A stretch of 38,284 nucleotides of DNA from Candidatus Marinimicrobia bacterium CG08_land_8_20_14_0_20_45_22 (GTDB taxonomy: Bacteria; Fidelibacterota; UBA2242): NCBI GenBank assembly GCA_002774355.1, contig PEYN01000123.1, positions 1 to 38,284 on the forward strand. The letters run 5' to 3'. Positions 30,493 to 38,284 of the stretch are shown here, piece by piece. The translations under genes were made by a program, and so were the position numbers. The notes beneath the pieces are model-generated. The model did no database searches. It saw nothing but the letters and a program-made list of their open reading frames with translations, and was not told where the DNA came from. Positions within the stretch are counted from its first letter, which is position 1. Every line of letters starts with the position of its first letter.

Positions 30493-32631
30493 CTATAAAA
30501 TATTTACAAAGCCCATATATTCAGAATAATTAGTCAGCAGGTGATTCCGCACCCGCGCGTTTTCCTGCTTTCTGAGATGAGGATCGGATTTCAGCAAATC
30601 GAATGCTTCATTCCGCGCCACTTTCAGCAGTTCCTTATCAGTTATCAAATCGGCAATTTTCATTTTGGGAAACCCGTGCTGGCGCGCGCCATAGAATTCG
30701 CCGGGCCCGCGTAATTTAAGGTCTTCCTCCGATATTTCAAAGCCGTCGGTCGTCGCGAGAATCGTCTGCAGACGCCTTTGCGAAATGTCTGTGCGTTTAC
30801 GTTCGACAAGAATACAAACGCCGTCTGTTTTCCCTCTGCCAATCCTTCCGCGCAGTTGATGGATTTGCGTCAGTCCGAACCGTTCGGCATTTTCAACGAG
30901 CATCACCGTCGCTTTTGGATTGTCCATCCCAACTTCAATCACGGTTGTACTCACCAGAATGTTCACGGTTCCGGCAATGAATTGCCGCATGATGTCGTCC
31001 TTTTCAGCCGAAGACATTCCGCCGTGCAGTAAAGCGAGTTTCAACTCGGGAAAAACGCTTCTCTTCAAGTATTCAAATCCCTGTGTCGCGGCTTTCAGAT
31101 CGATCTTTTCCGATTCCTCGATGAGCGGGTAAACGATGTACGCTTGATAGCCTCTTTTAACCTGTTCGCGTATGAGATAATAAGCCTCTGAAATGCGATC
31201 TTCATTGACGAGTTTCGTCACGATTTTTCCCTTTTGCGACGGCATCTCGTCCAGAATCGAAACATCCATGTCGCCGTACAACGTCATGCTAAGCGTTCGT
31301 GGAATCGGCGTCGCCGTCATTACCAAAACGTCCGGATTCAACCCTTTGCTGATCAGAGTTCCTCTCTGCAAAACGCCAAACCGATGTTGTTCATCAATGA
31401 TAACCAGCGACAGTTTTTTGAATTCCACGCCTTCCTGAATCAGCGCGTGCGTCCCGACAATGAGTTGAGCCTTTCCGGTTTGAATAGATTGCAGAATGTC
31501 GTCCCGCTCGGCTTTCTTTTGCCCACCAATGAGCAGACAAATATCGATTCCGACCAATTCCGCGAAGATTTTGAGATTTCGGTAATGCTGTTCGGCGAGA
31601 ATTTCCGTCGGCGCCATGAACGCAACCTGAAAACCGTTGCCGATTGCGATGCTGGCGCAAAGCAAAGCGACGATCGTCTTTCCCGAGCCGACATCGCCCT
31701 GAAGCAGGCGATTCATAACTTCGGACGATTTCATATCGTCCCAGATTTCGTGAACCACACGCTTCTGCGCAACGGTCAACGCAAACGGGATTTTCTCGTA
31801 AACCTGTTTAATCAGCGGTCCGGCACTTGGATATTGAAACGCTTTTCGGCTCGCCTTGATTCCCGCTTTGTTCACGCCGAGCATCAATTCAAGATAGAAT
31901 AATTCCTCGAACTTGAACCTGACTTGCGACTTTTCAAGAACTTCAAGCGTTTCCGGAAAATGAATCTGCCGAAATCCTTCGTTGATGCTCAGGAGTTTGA
32001 GGCGTGATATTGTTTGAAACGGCAGAATTTCGTCAAATGCCCACTCGAATTCATCTACGATGGGACGTAAAAGCCGCCGGAATCCGCGACTGTCCAGCGC
32101 GACTTTTTTCAGTTCGGCAGTCGTCGGATAAAGCGGAATGATGCGCGCCGTGTGTAGCGTCGAATCCCATTCGGCGGTTTCCAGCCGATCATAGTCAGGA
32201 TGAACAAAACGCGGTCCGTTATAAAATTCGACGCGGCTATGCAGAGCCACCAGATCGCCGGCTCTGAAAACGTTTTGGATATATTTCACGCCGTTGAACC
32301 AGATACATGACATCAGACCGGAATCGTCTTTAATGAAAACTTCATAAAAACTGCGCCGTGCCGTTTTCACCAATCTCTGCGTCGTCACTTCGCCGACTAT
32401 TGTCGCCGGTTCGCCGACTTTCAATTGGCTGATTTTTGTGATCGTACTTCGGTCTAAATAACGACGCGGAAAATAGTAGATGAGATCGGTAAACGTACGA
32501 ATGCCGACCGCCGCCAGCGCTTCCACTCGCTTGGGACCGACGCCCTTGACATACGTAATCGGCGTATCGGGTTTGATATAAGGTTTTGGAACGCTCGTTT
32601 CCGGCAAATCTGGCTCCCGACCGACTACCAA
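30493..32631 (-). CDS. recG: ATP-dependent DNA helicase RecG
   Basis: This enzyme regresses stalled replication forks and branch-migrates Holliday junctions. The 712-aa frame opens with a helix-hairpin-helix (TPITYVKGVGPKRVEALAAVGIRTFTDLIYYFPRRY) and a wedge/OB domain. The SF2 helicase core follows: Walker A GDVGSGKT (312-319), DEQHRFG (about 413), TATPIPRTLSM, and the C-terminal TTVIEVGMDNPKATVMLVENAERFGLTQIHQLRGRIGRG. I chose TTG 32631 because it overlaps the DUF4139 stop (TTGGTAG), which suggests coupling. The longer frame to 32748 merely re-reads the end of that gene. The usual RecG length is about 690 aa. The ribosome site is weak (AAAGAAG). Confidence 0.95.
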   Translation of the reverse strand: MVVGREPDLPETSVPKPYIKPDTPITYVKGVGPKRVEALAAVGIRTFTDLIYYFPRRYLDRSTITKISQLKVGEPATIVGEVTTQRLVKTARRSFYEVFIKDDSGLMSCIWFNGVKYIQNVFRAGDLVALHSRVEFYNGPRFVHPDYDRLETAEWDSTLHTARIIPLYPTTAELKKVALDSRGFRRLLRPIVDEFEWAFDEILPFQTISRLKLLSINEGFRQIHFPETLEVLEKSQVRFKFEELFYLELMLGVNKAGIKASRKAFQYPSAGPLIKQVYEKIPFALTVAQKRVVHEIWDDMKSSEVMNRLLQGDVGSGKTIVALLCASIAIGNGFQVAFMAPTEILAEQHYRNLKIFAELVGIDICLLIGGQKKAERDDILQSIQTGKAQLIVGTHALIQEGVEFKKLSLVIIDEQHRFGVLQRGTLISKGLNPDVLVMTATPIPRTLSMTLYGDMDVSILDEMPSQKGKIVTKLVNEDRISEAYYLIREQVKRGYQAYIVYPLIEESEKIDLKAATQGFEYLKRSVFPELKLALLHGGMSSAEKDDIMRQFIAGTVNILVSTTVIEVGMDNPKATVMLVENAERFGLTQIHQLRGRIGRGKTDGVCILVERKRTDISQRRLQTILATTDGFEISEEDLKLRGPGEFYGARQHGFPKMKIADLITDKELLKVARNEAFDLLKSDPHLRKQENARVRNHLLTNYSEYMGFVNIL

Positions 32632-34004
32632 CTTCTTTGATATGTGTACTTGACAGTCACACTTTTTTCGGCGGGAACACTCAGTGGAAAAATTAGCAGA
32701 CGATCGCTTTTTTTCTGATATGAATGTGAGGCGCTTTTTACGAACCAATCGTTATTCATTACTTCCTGAATCTCAACGTAAGCCGATTCTGTCCGTTTAT
32801 TCGTAATATCGATTTTAACGGAAATCACTTCCGAACGTTCTCCGGTTTTCTGACGATCTACGATGATTTTCTTACCTTTAACATCGAACGCCTTACCGAC
32901 GACCAAATCCAGCGTATCGTCTTTGGCAGTATGGTTGATCTTATCCTCACCGACCAGTTGAAGCGTATTGTCCACATCCTTTTTAAAGATACGAAAAACG
33001 CCTTCTGGAAGCGGAATTCCAAGATGATTTTCCGCCGAGTTGACAAATTTTAAGTGAACTTCAAGCGGCGATTCCGATTCGCTTATTGCAGAATTTTTAA
33101 ACATATACAATTTTTGTGTGCTTGCCGCCACTTCATCGAACAACGCGATCTGTTTAATCTCCCGGTCTTTGATCGTCACAGGACGCTGGAGTTCGTACAG
33201 GTGATAATCAAACAATCCGCGTTCTTCAAAAGGGGCTGAAGCGGTTACCGCTTCAGCGCCGACATATGCGCTGACCTTAGGAGAAGGTCTTCTTCTAACA
33301 CGGTTAATATTACCGGCGACAATTTTCATTTTGGCATTTTCGTAGGTTGTACCGGATTGGTTATCGAGCGAAACCCACGAATTGAGTGTGAAATCCTTGT
33401 CATTCTTGTCCAACACCATTAAATATTCCGCGTGCCAACTCATCCCGGCTGTCAGATAACTAATCTCCGACTCAACTTGAGCGCCAATTTTAGATGACAG
33501 AAGCCACTGCAGAGTCGGCTTCAGGATCAGGCCGGACGGCAGAGCAGGAAAATCGTAATCGGCAATATTCTCGACCGAAGCGATCTTGATGCCGCCGGTC
33601 GGAAGTTGCAGAACGAGATTTCCACCATCATATTGTAGCAATTTTCCATTAGTCTGCTCACCGGATTTGGTTTTGTACGAAATCGTTTCGCCGATATATT
33701 TCTCGAAAATTTTGTCCGAGTTGACCAAATCGTACAGGAAATTCTGTTCGAGAACCGTGATGGCGTCATCTTTGCCGGGAAAGGTGATGTGCACCGACGT
33801 CGGATCGACGAGCGCTGGAATTCCCTCGATCCGAACTTCCGATTCGCCTTTGAGAATATCGAGTGTGCGGATCTGGAGAATCAGTCCCAAATTGTCGTTA
33901 TAAACGGTTACCTGCGTGGATTTTACAGACGACGCGGCATAAATCGCCATCGCCAAACCGAACACGATCAGCAATAAAACGGAAGTTCGCATCAGATTTT
34001 TCAT
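32625..34004 (-). CDS. secreted DUF4139 protein
   Basis: This 459-aa protein has a signal peptide (MKNLMRTSVLLLIVFGLAMAIYA). The DUF4139 core is visible: TQVTVYNDNLGLILQIRTLDILKGESEVRIEGIPALVDPTSV, WLLSSKIGAQVESEISYLTAGMSWHAEYLMVLDKND, WVSLDNQSGTTYENAKMKIVAGNINRVRR, and a C-terminal beta domain ending VPAEKSVTVKYTYQRSW. Function is unknown; the family is mostly beta and extracytoplasmic. ATG 34004 is preceded by a strong AGGGGGG. It lies 48 nt after valS and overlaps the recG start by 7 nt, so the three are probably co-transcribed. Confidence 0.9.
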   Translation of the reverse strand: MKNLMRTSVLLLIVFGLAMAIYAASSVKSTQVTVYNDNLGLILQIRTLDILKGESEVRIEGIPALVDPTSVHITFPGKDDAITVLEQNFLYDLVNSDKIFEKYIGETISYKTKSGEQTNGKLLQYDGGNLVLQLPTGGIKIASVENIADYDFPALPSGLILKPTLQWLLSSKIGAQVESEISYLTAGMSWHAEYLMVLDKNDKDFTLNSWVSLDNQSGTTYENAKMKIVAGNINRVRRRPSPKVSAYVGAEAVTASAPFEERGLFDYHLYELQRPVTIKDREIKQIALFDEVAASTQKLYMFKNSAISESESPLEVHLKFVNSAENHLGIPLPEGVFRIFKKDVDNTLQLVGEDKINHTAKDDTLDLVVGKAFDVKGKKIIVDRQKTGERSEVISVKIDITNKRTESAYVEIQEVMNNDWFVKSASHSYQKKSDRLLIFPLSVPAEKSVTVKYTYQRSW

Positions 34005-34052
34005 ACGTTCCCCCCTGATGAATGTTGAATGAGTAAAAAGTCCGGCCGCCGA

Positions 34053-36716
34053 TCAATCGCTCAACGCGGCGAGACTTGCTTTCAATTTGACCAATTGTTC
34101 TTTATTGAACGCTTCCTTTTCGCGCTCTTTTACAACGACTTCCTTCGGCGCTTTTGCGATGAAAGAAGGATTTGAGAGTTTGGAATAACTGGCTTTCAAT
34201 TGTCCTTCCAAGCGTGAAATTTCCTTTTCAAGGCGCGTTTTTTCACCGGAAATATCGATCAAGCCTTCGAGAGGAATAAAAAATTCGGCGCCATGAATAA
34301 TGACTGCCGACGAAGGATGTGGTCTCTCAAGTTTTTCTGAAACCTGAATATCGCTTGCTTTGACCAGATTCCGAATATACCCTGCGATCATCGGATCGTT
34401 CAGAAGTTTGACTGGAATCTGAGCATCCGTTCCTCTGACCACCAGATGGAGCGCGGCAGACGGCGGAATATTCATCTCGCTTCGTGCGGTCCTCAACGCC
34501 GTGACAACTTCTTGCATAATCGCAAAAGTTTCGTCAATCGCTTTCGCCTGCGTGGCTGTTTTCGCCTTTGGCCATGACGAAACGATGATATCCGGCTCAT
34601 CTGCGGCTTTGATCTTTTGATAAATCTCTTCCGTGATGAATGGCGCATATGGATGCAGAAGTTTTAGAAAATTTTTCAGGACATAAGCCGCGACGGTCAG
34701 TGCCGTGCGTTTTTCTTCGAGAGATTTTTTATACAGCCGGTCTTTGATGAGCTCGATGTACCAATCGCAGAAATCACTCCAGACGAAATCATAAATATTT
34801 CGGGCAACTTCGTCGAACCGGTACTTTTTCAAATTTTTGTCCACACTTCGAATCGTATGATTGAGGCGATTTAAAATCCACTTATCGGCAAGTTCCAGAT
34901 TCAGGCGATTCGGATCGAACGGTTCATTCAGAATAGTTTCGTCGTCGAGATTCATGAGAATGAAACGTGATGCGTTCCAGATTTTGTTCATAAAATTTCG
35001 CCCAACTTCGAGACGCTCTTCGGAAAATAAAATGTCCTGCCCTTGCGGCGCAATCAGCATGACGCCGAATCTCAGCGCATCTGCGCCAAAGCGATTCACG
35101 AGATCGATCGGATCGGGCGAATTGCCCAGTGACTTGCTCATTTTTCTGCCCTGAATGTCGCGAATAATGCCAGTGAAATAGACGTCTTTGAACGGAACTT
35201 CGCTCCGGAATTCGAGACTTGCCATAATCATTCGCGCTACCCAAAAAAAGATGATGTCCGGTGCGGTTACGAGATCGTTGGTCGGGAAAAATGCTTTCAG
35301 GTCGCGCGTTTCATCCGGCCAGCCCATCGTCGAAAACGGCCAGAGCCACGAACTGAACCATGTATCGAGGACATCGGTATCCTGCCGGACTTTTCCACCA
35401 CACTTCGGGCATTTCTCAGGATCTTCAATCAGCGCATCCATCCAACCGCATTCGTCACAATAAAAAACAGGAATGCGATGTCCCCACCACAGTTGGCGGG
35501 AAATGCACCAATCGCGGACGTTGCTCATCCAGTGTGAATAGGTTTTATACCAGCGTTCCGGGTGAAAGTGTATCTGTCGCTCTTCCACAACTTTTAGCGC
35601 AGGTTCTGCGAGCGGCGCCATTTTGACAAACCATTGTTCGGAGAGATACGGCTCAATCATGACGCCTGCGCGTTCGGAATAGCCAACACTGTGCAAATAA
35701 TTTTCGACCTTTTGGAGCAAACCCAGCCGTTCCATTTCCGCTACGACGAATTTTCTTGCCTCGAAACGGTCTTTGCCAACCACGAGTTCGCCCGCGGCGT
35801 CATTCATCGTCGCGTCGGGATTCATCACATTGATCTGCGCCAAACCGTGACGCGCACCAATCTCAAAATCGTTCGGATCGTGCGCAGGAGTCACTTTCAC
35901 CGCACCGGTTCCAAACGTCGGATCGACAAAATCGTCTGCGATGATCGGAATAATCCGATTTTGAATCGGAAGAACGACATTTTTCCCAACGAGATTCACG
36001 TAATGTTTATCTTTTGGATTCACGGCAACGGCAGTATCGCCGAGCATCGTTTCCGGGCGTGTCGTCGCGACGACGATAAAGCCGGATTTGTCCTCGAGCA
36101 GATATTTAAAGTACCAGAGATGTCCCTGCGTTTCTTTGTGAATCACCTCTTCATCAGAAAGCGCCGTCCGCGACGCCGGACACCAATTGATAATGCGCCT
36201 CCCGCGATAAATCAATCCTTTTTGATAAAGATGAACGAATACTTTCCGGACCGCGTGCGAAAGTCCTTCGTCAAATGTGAAGCGTTCCCGTTCCCAGTCC
36301 AATGAACAACCGATTTTTTTCAGCTGGTTGATGATGATCGACTTGTGTTTTAGCGCCCAATCCCAGACGATTTTGACAAATTCCTCACGGCCATAATCGA
36401 ACCGCGTCTCCCCTTGCTTTTTCAGGTTTTTCTCGACGACGTTTTGCGTGGCGATTCCCGCGTGATCAGTACCGGGCAACCAAAGCGTTTCAAATCCCTG
36501 CATCCGCGCATGACGCACCAAAATATCCTGAAGCGTATTGTTCAGAACATGCCCCATCGTCAGGATTCCCGTTACGTTCGGTGGCGGGATGACAATAACG
36601 TACGGCAGTTTATCGGTTTCAGAATTCGCATGAAAATATTTCTTTTCCATCCAGTAATCGTACCAACGCGATTCAACATCAGATGGACTGTATGTTTTTT
36701 CTAAAGACGCAGCCAA
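34053..36716 (-). CDS. valS: valyl-tRNA synthetase
   Basis: This enzyme charges tRNA-Val with valine and edits threonine in its CP1 domain. It has 887 aa. The HIGH motif is TMGH (53-56, in PPPNVTGILTMGHVLNN), with Thr instead of the first His. Editing-domain motifs are TTRPETMLGDTAVAVNP and HDPNDFEIG. A zinc-type knuckle CDECG...CPKCGG lies at about 418-438, followed by WFSSWLWPFSTMGW, and KMSKS at 525-529. The anticodon-binding domain and a C-terminal coiled-coil arm (about 825-887) follow. TTG 36716 has GAGGA 7 nt upstream and fits the family N-terminus. It is in the minus-strand directon 11 nt after the CNBD gene. Confidence 0.97.
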   Translation of the reverse strand: MAASLEKTYSPSDVESRWYDYWMEKKYFHANSETDKLPYVIVIPPPNVTGILTMGHVLNNTLQDILVRHARMQGFETLWLPGTDHAGIATQNVVEKNLKKQGETRFDYGREEFVKIVWDWALKHKSIIINQLKKIGCSLDWERERFTFDEGLSHAVRKVFVHLYQKGLIYRGRRIINWCPASRTALSDEEVIHKETQGHLWYFKYLLEDKSGFIVVATTRPETMLGDTAVAVNPKDKHYVNLVGKNVVLPIQNRIIPIIADDFVDPTFGTGAVKVTPAHDPNDFEIGARHGLAQINVMNPDATMNDAAGELVVGKDRFEARKFVVAEMERLGLLQKVENYLHSVGYSERAGVMIEPYLSEQWFVKMAPLAEPALKVVEERQIHFHPERWYKTYSHWMSNVRDWCISRQLWWGHRIPVFYCDECGWMDALIEDPEKCPKCGGKVRQDTDVLDTWFSSWLWPFSTMGWPDETRDLKAFFPTNDLVTAPDIIFFWVARMIMASLEFRSEVPFKDVYFTGIIRDIQGRKMSKSLGNSPDPIDLVNRFGADALRFGVMLIAPQGQDILFSEERLEVGRNFMNKIWNASRFILMNLDDETILNEPFDPNRLNLELADKWILNRLNHTIRSVDKNLKKYRFDEVARNIYDFVWSDFCDWYIELIKDRLYKKSLEEKRTALTVAAYVLKNFLKLLHPYAPFITEEIYQKIKAADEPDIIVSSWPKAKTATQAKAIDETFAIMQEVVTALRTARSEMNIPPSAALHLVVRGTDAQIPVKLLNDPMIAGYIRNLVKASDIQVSEKLERPHPSSAVIIHGAEFFIPLEGLIDISGEKTRLEKEISRLEGQLKASYSKLSNPSFIAKAPKEVVVKEREKEAFNKEQLVKLKASLAALSD

Positions 36717-36727
36717 GATTTCCTCAA

Positions 36728-37255
36728 TTAACTTTCGATCATTAAACTAAATGCCGTCGTAAGTTTTAAAACATTTTGATTTGCCTGCTTGAGACGACGG
36801 CTCAAAACGTGGGCAATGTTTTGCATAACCTGAAAACCGATTTCGGGTTGCGTGTGACAGATTGAAAAAAAATCCTCTTTGGCGATTCTGCCCAGAACGC
36901 AGTCAGAAAGCGCTTTGACGGTTGCGGTGCGTCGATCGTCATCGCTAAAAAGACTCATTTCGCCGAAAAACGGATACTGGTCACTTGATAGTGCGAGAAT
37001 GCTTTTTTCACGCGTATCCGTTTGCACCGCACTGGTTTTCAGTGTAAGCGCCTGCGAAATTTCGACCTTCCCGTCCAGCAAAATCAGGATCGAATGTCCG
37101 GGCGTTCCTTCTTGCAAAATCACGTCTCCATTCTTGAATTCTACCATTTTGGTGACAGTGCAAAAATGGTGAACCTGATCTTCGGTCAATCCGCCGAAGA
37201 TTTCATAATACAAAAGAGTCTTTGCGCCGATTTGATTATAGTTTTTCTTCATCAT
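36728..37255 (-). CDS. stand-alone cyclic-nucleotide-binding domain protein
   Basis: This 175-aa protein is one CNB (CRP-like) domain: YYEIFGGLTEDQVHHFCTVTKMVEFKNGDVILQEGTPGHSILILLDGKVEIS, then FFGEMSLFSDDDRRTATVKALSDCVLGRIAKEDFFSI (phosphate-binding cassette FGEMSL...RTAT). A C-terminal helix follows, without a helix-turn-helix, so it is not a transcription factor of CRP type. The cassette has R-T-A-T, compatible with cAMP or cGMP. The ATG overlaps the K+ channel stop by 4 nt, so the two are translated together. It may act as a separate cNMP-sensing subunit of that channel. 11 nt separate it from valS. Confidence 0.9.
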   Translation of the reverse strand: MMKKNYNQIGAKTLLYYEIFGGLTEDQVHHFCTVTKMVEFKNGDVILQEGTPGHSILILLDGKVEISQALTLKTSAVQTDTREKSILALSSDQYPFFGEMSLFSDDDRRTATVKALSDCVLGRIAKEDFFSICHTQPEIGFQVMQNIAHVLSRRLKQANQNVLKLTTAFSLMIES

Positions 37256-38284
37256 TGGATGACTATCGCTTTTTCGTTTTCCTGAATTACGTACTCGTCG
37301 TCGGGATTAAGATTTACGACGACCTTATTCTCCTCGCCCAGTGTCTTTCCCGCTTCTTTCAATTTCTTTTCGATGAATGCGTCTAAATGCGACGAATCGG
37401 ACGACAGAAAATCCGACAAGCCAATCGATTCCACTTGAGCAAGAAGTCCGATGGCCAAGACGTGATGTTGACTGTGGAAATAATCAAACACGTCCTTGTA
37501 TTTTTTTCCATGAAATCTTGCCGGAATCGGCATGGTCACAATCATGTTTTTGCTCGTCGGACTAAGAATCCCTCCCAAAATATTGGTCAATCCGGGTTCA
37601 ATGATGTTACTCGCAACGATAAAATCTGCGTATTGATCACTGATGATCACATCGTCGGCACGAGCGCGCTTGACATGCGCCTCATTCTCACGGTTCATGA
37701 TAAAGGCGATGATCTTGAGTTTGGACGACATGGATCTGATCGTCAGCGTCGCGAGAACTGTCTGTTCGTCGGCATCCGTCGGCGATAACTGTGCAAGATT
37801 CGGCAGTAAAATGGCGATTTTAGCGGCTTTGATATTCGCACGTTCCAATGTCGCCGCCCGCGTGTAGTCGCCGCGGACGAACTTGACGGAATACTTGCGA
37901 AATTTGTCCAGTACGGCATTAACGCGATCCTCCGGAAGTTCGTTGACCAAAATCATCTTTGGAATTTTTTTCCGGGAAAGCGTTATGAAGGTATCGACAA
38001 TCGATTCCGCGCGGTTGTTCCAGCCGCAAACGACGATGTGATTTTCATATTTAATTGATTCCAAACCTTGGTCCTCCCTAATTTTCTTTGAGACAAAAAT
38101 CGAAGATATCGTCGCCGTAATGAGCGATAACAGCGATATTCCTGAAAACATGACGAAAATGGCGATCAATCGTCCACCGACGGATTTAGGCGCAATATCG
38201 CCGTATCCGACGGTAAAAACTGTCACGAACGCCCACCAAACCGAATCGAAAAGATTACCGTATTGATTGGAATTTTGGGTCGAT
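37252..38284 (-). CDS. potassium channel with RCK (TrkA-N) domain, 5' part missing
   Basis: The frame is open to the window edge, so the N-terminal TM helix is outside. The visible part begins with the pore helix LFDSVWWAFVTVFTVGYGDIAP. TVGYGD is the K+ selectivity filter. A second TM (IAIFVMFSGISLLSLITATISSIFV) and an RCK/TrkA-N Rossmann domain follow (NHIVVCGWNNRAESIVDTFI, then VRGDYTRAATLERANIKAAKIAILLP). A TrkA-C-like tail is next. It resembles MthK/Kch-type two-TM channels. A GTG at 38226 is in frame but lies inside the pore region, so it is not the start. The 3' end overlaps the CNBD gene by 4 nt. Ligand for the RCK domain is unknown. Confidence 0.93.
   Translation of the reverse strand, partial: STQNSNQYGNLFDSVWWAFVTVFTVGYGDIAPKSVGGRLIAIFVMFSGISLLSLITATISSIFVSKKIREDQGLESIKYENHIVVCGWNNRAESIVDTFITLSRKKIPKMILVNELPEDRVNAVLDKFRKYSVKFVRGDYTRAATLERANIKAAKIAILLPNLAQLSPTDADEQTVLATLTIRSMSSKLKIIAFIMNRENEAHVKRARADDVIISDQYADFIVASNIIEPGLTNILGGILSPTSKNMIVTMPIPARFHGKKYKDVFDYFHSQHHVLAIGLLAQVESIGLSDFLSSDSSHLDAFIEKKLKEAGKTLGEENKVVVNLNPDDEYVIQENEKAIVIQ

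Noticed and set aside
31234-31902. 222-codon plus-strand frame
   Set aside because: It is antisense to the helicase core of recG, whose motifs are all present.
35634-36305. 223-codon plus-strand frame
   Set aside because: It is antisense to the editing domain of valS, and no domain is recognised.

Overview
The window is 38.3 kb of bacterial chromosome. It looks like a Gram-negative member of the Fibrobacteres-Chlorobi-Bacteroidetes (FCB) group or a neighbour such as KSB1, Calditrichota, Ignavibacteria or Marinimicrobia. This is an inference from gene content: a DUF4835/PorD-like protein, a DUF2723 membrane protein, a DUF4139 protein, a carboxypeptidase-regulatory-like TonB receptor, FN3 plus YDG-repeat lipoproteins, a ValRS with TMGH in place of HMGH, and at least two possible promoters with a TAnnTTTG -7 element. 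No rRNA, tRNA or CRISPR was seen.

Region 1 (1-2304) is accessory. A complete IS3-family element (1-1271) begins at the first base and interrupts a gene whose first ~118 codons resemble the N-terminus of a large DEAD/DEAH helicase or type III restriction-like protein. A 14-bp minisatellite of about 22 units follows.

Region 2 (2305-9186, all minus) holds a TonB-dependent receptor with a Cys-x-x-Cys plug motif next to a small His-rich membrane protein, probably a metal-uptake pair. It also holds a stand-alone receiver domain translationally coupled to a CoA-disulfide-reductase-like flavoprotein, and an acyltransferase-like membrane protein.

Region 3 (9533-16443, minus) is a six-gene envelope cluster: a TolB-like propeller lipoprotein, a Tyr/Ser-rich lipoprotein, a beta-barrel protein, a small secreted protein, an NfeD protease and a slipin. 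It is divergent from an LptF/G permease at 16504.

Region 4 (16504-26183, mostly plus) holds LptF/G, pyrimidine-nucleoside phosphorylase, a degenerate Ppx/GppA-like gene split by an in-frame TAG (minus), a B12-binding radical SAM protein, an FN3 lipoprotein, an LPP20-like/Ig-like/C-terminal-domain protein (minus) and the DUF4835/PorD-like protein.

Region 5 (26190-38284) is a 12-kb minus-strand directon: a K+ channel with an RCK domain (cut by the window edge), a cyclic-nucleotide-binding protein, ValS, DUF4139, RecG, DUF1844, DUF2723 and a GT2 glycosyltransferase. The gaps are short or overlapping, so co-transcription is likely.

The most notable unexplained signal is a repeated hairpin, AAACCAGT-N14-ACTGGTTTTGG. 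It occurs twice intact and once as a half-copy, each time 5-24 nt after a stop codon and in the sense orientation of that gene. The second is the Ppx/GppA-like gene, whose two parts join in frame to the usual ~290-300 residues across a single amber codon.
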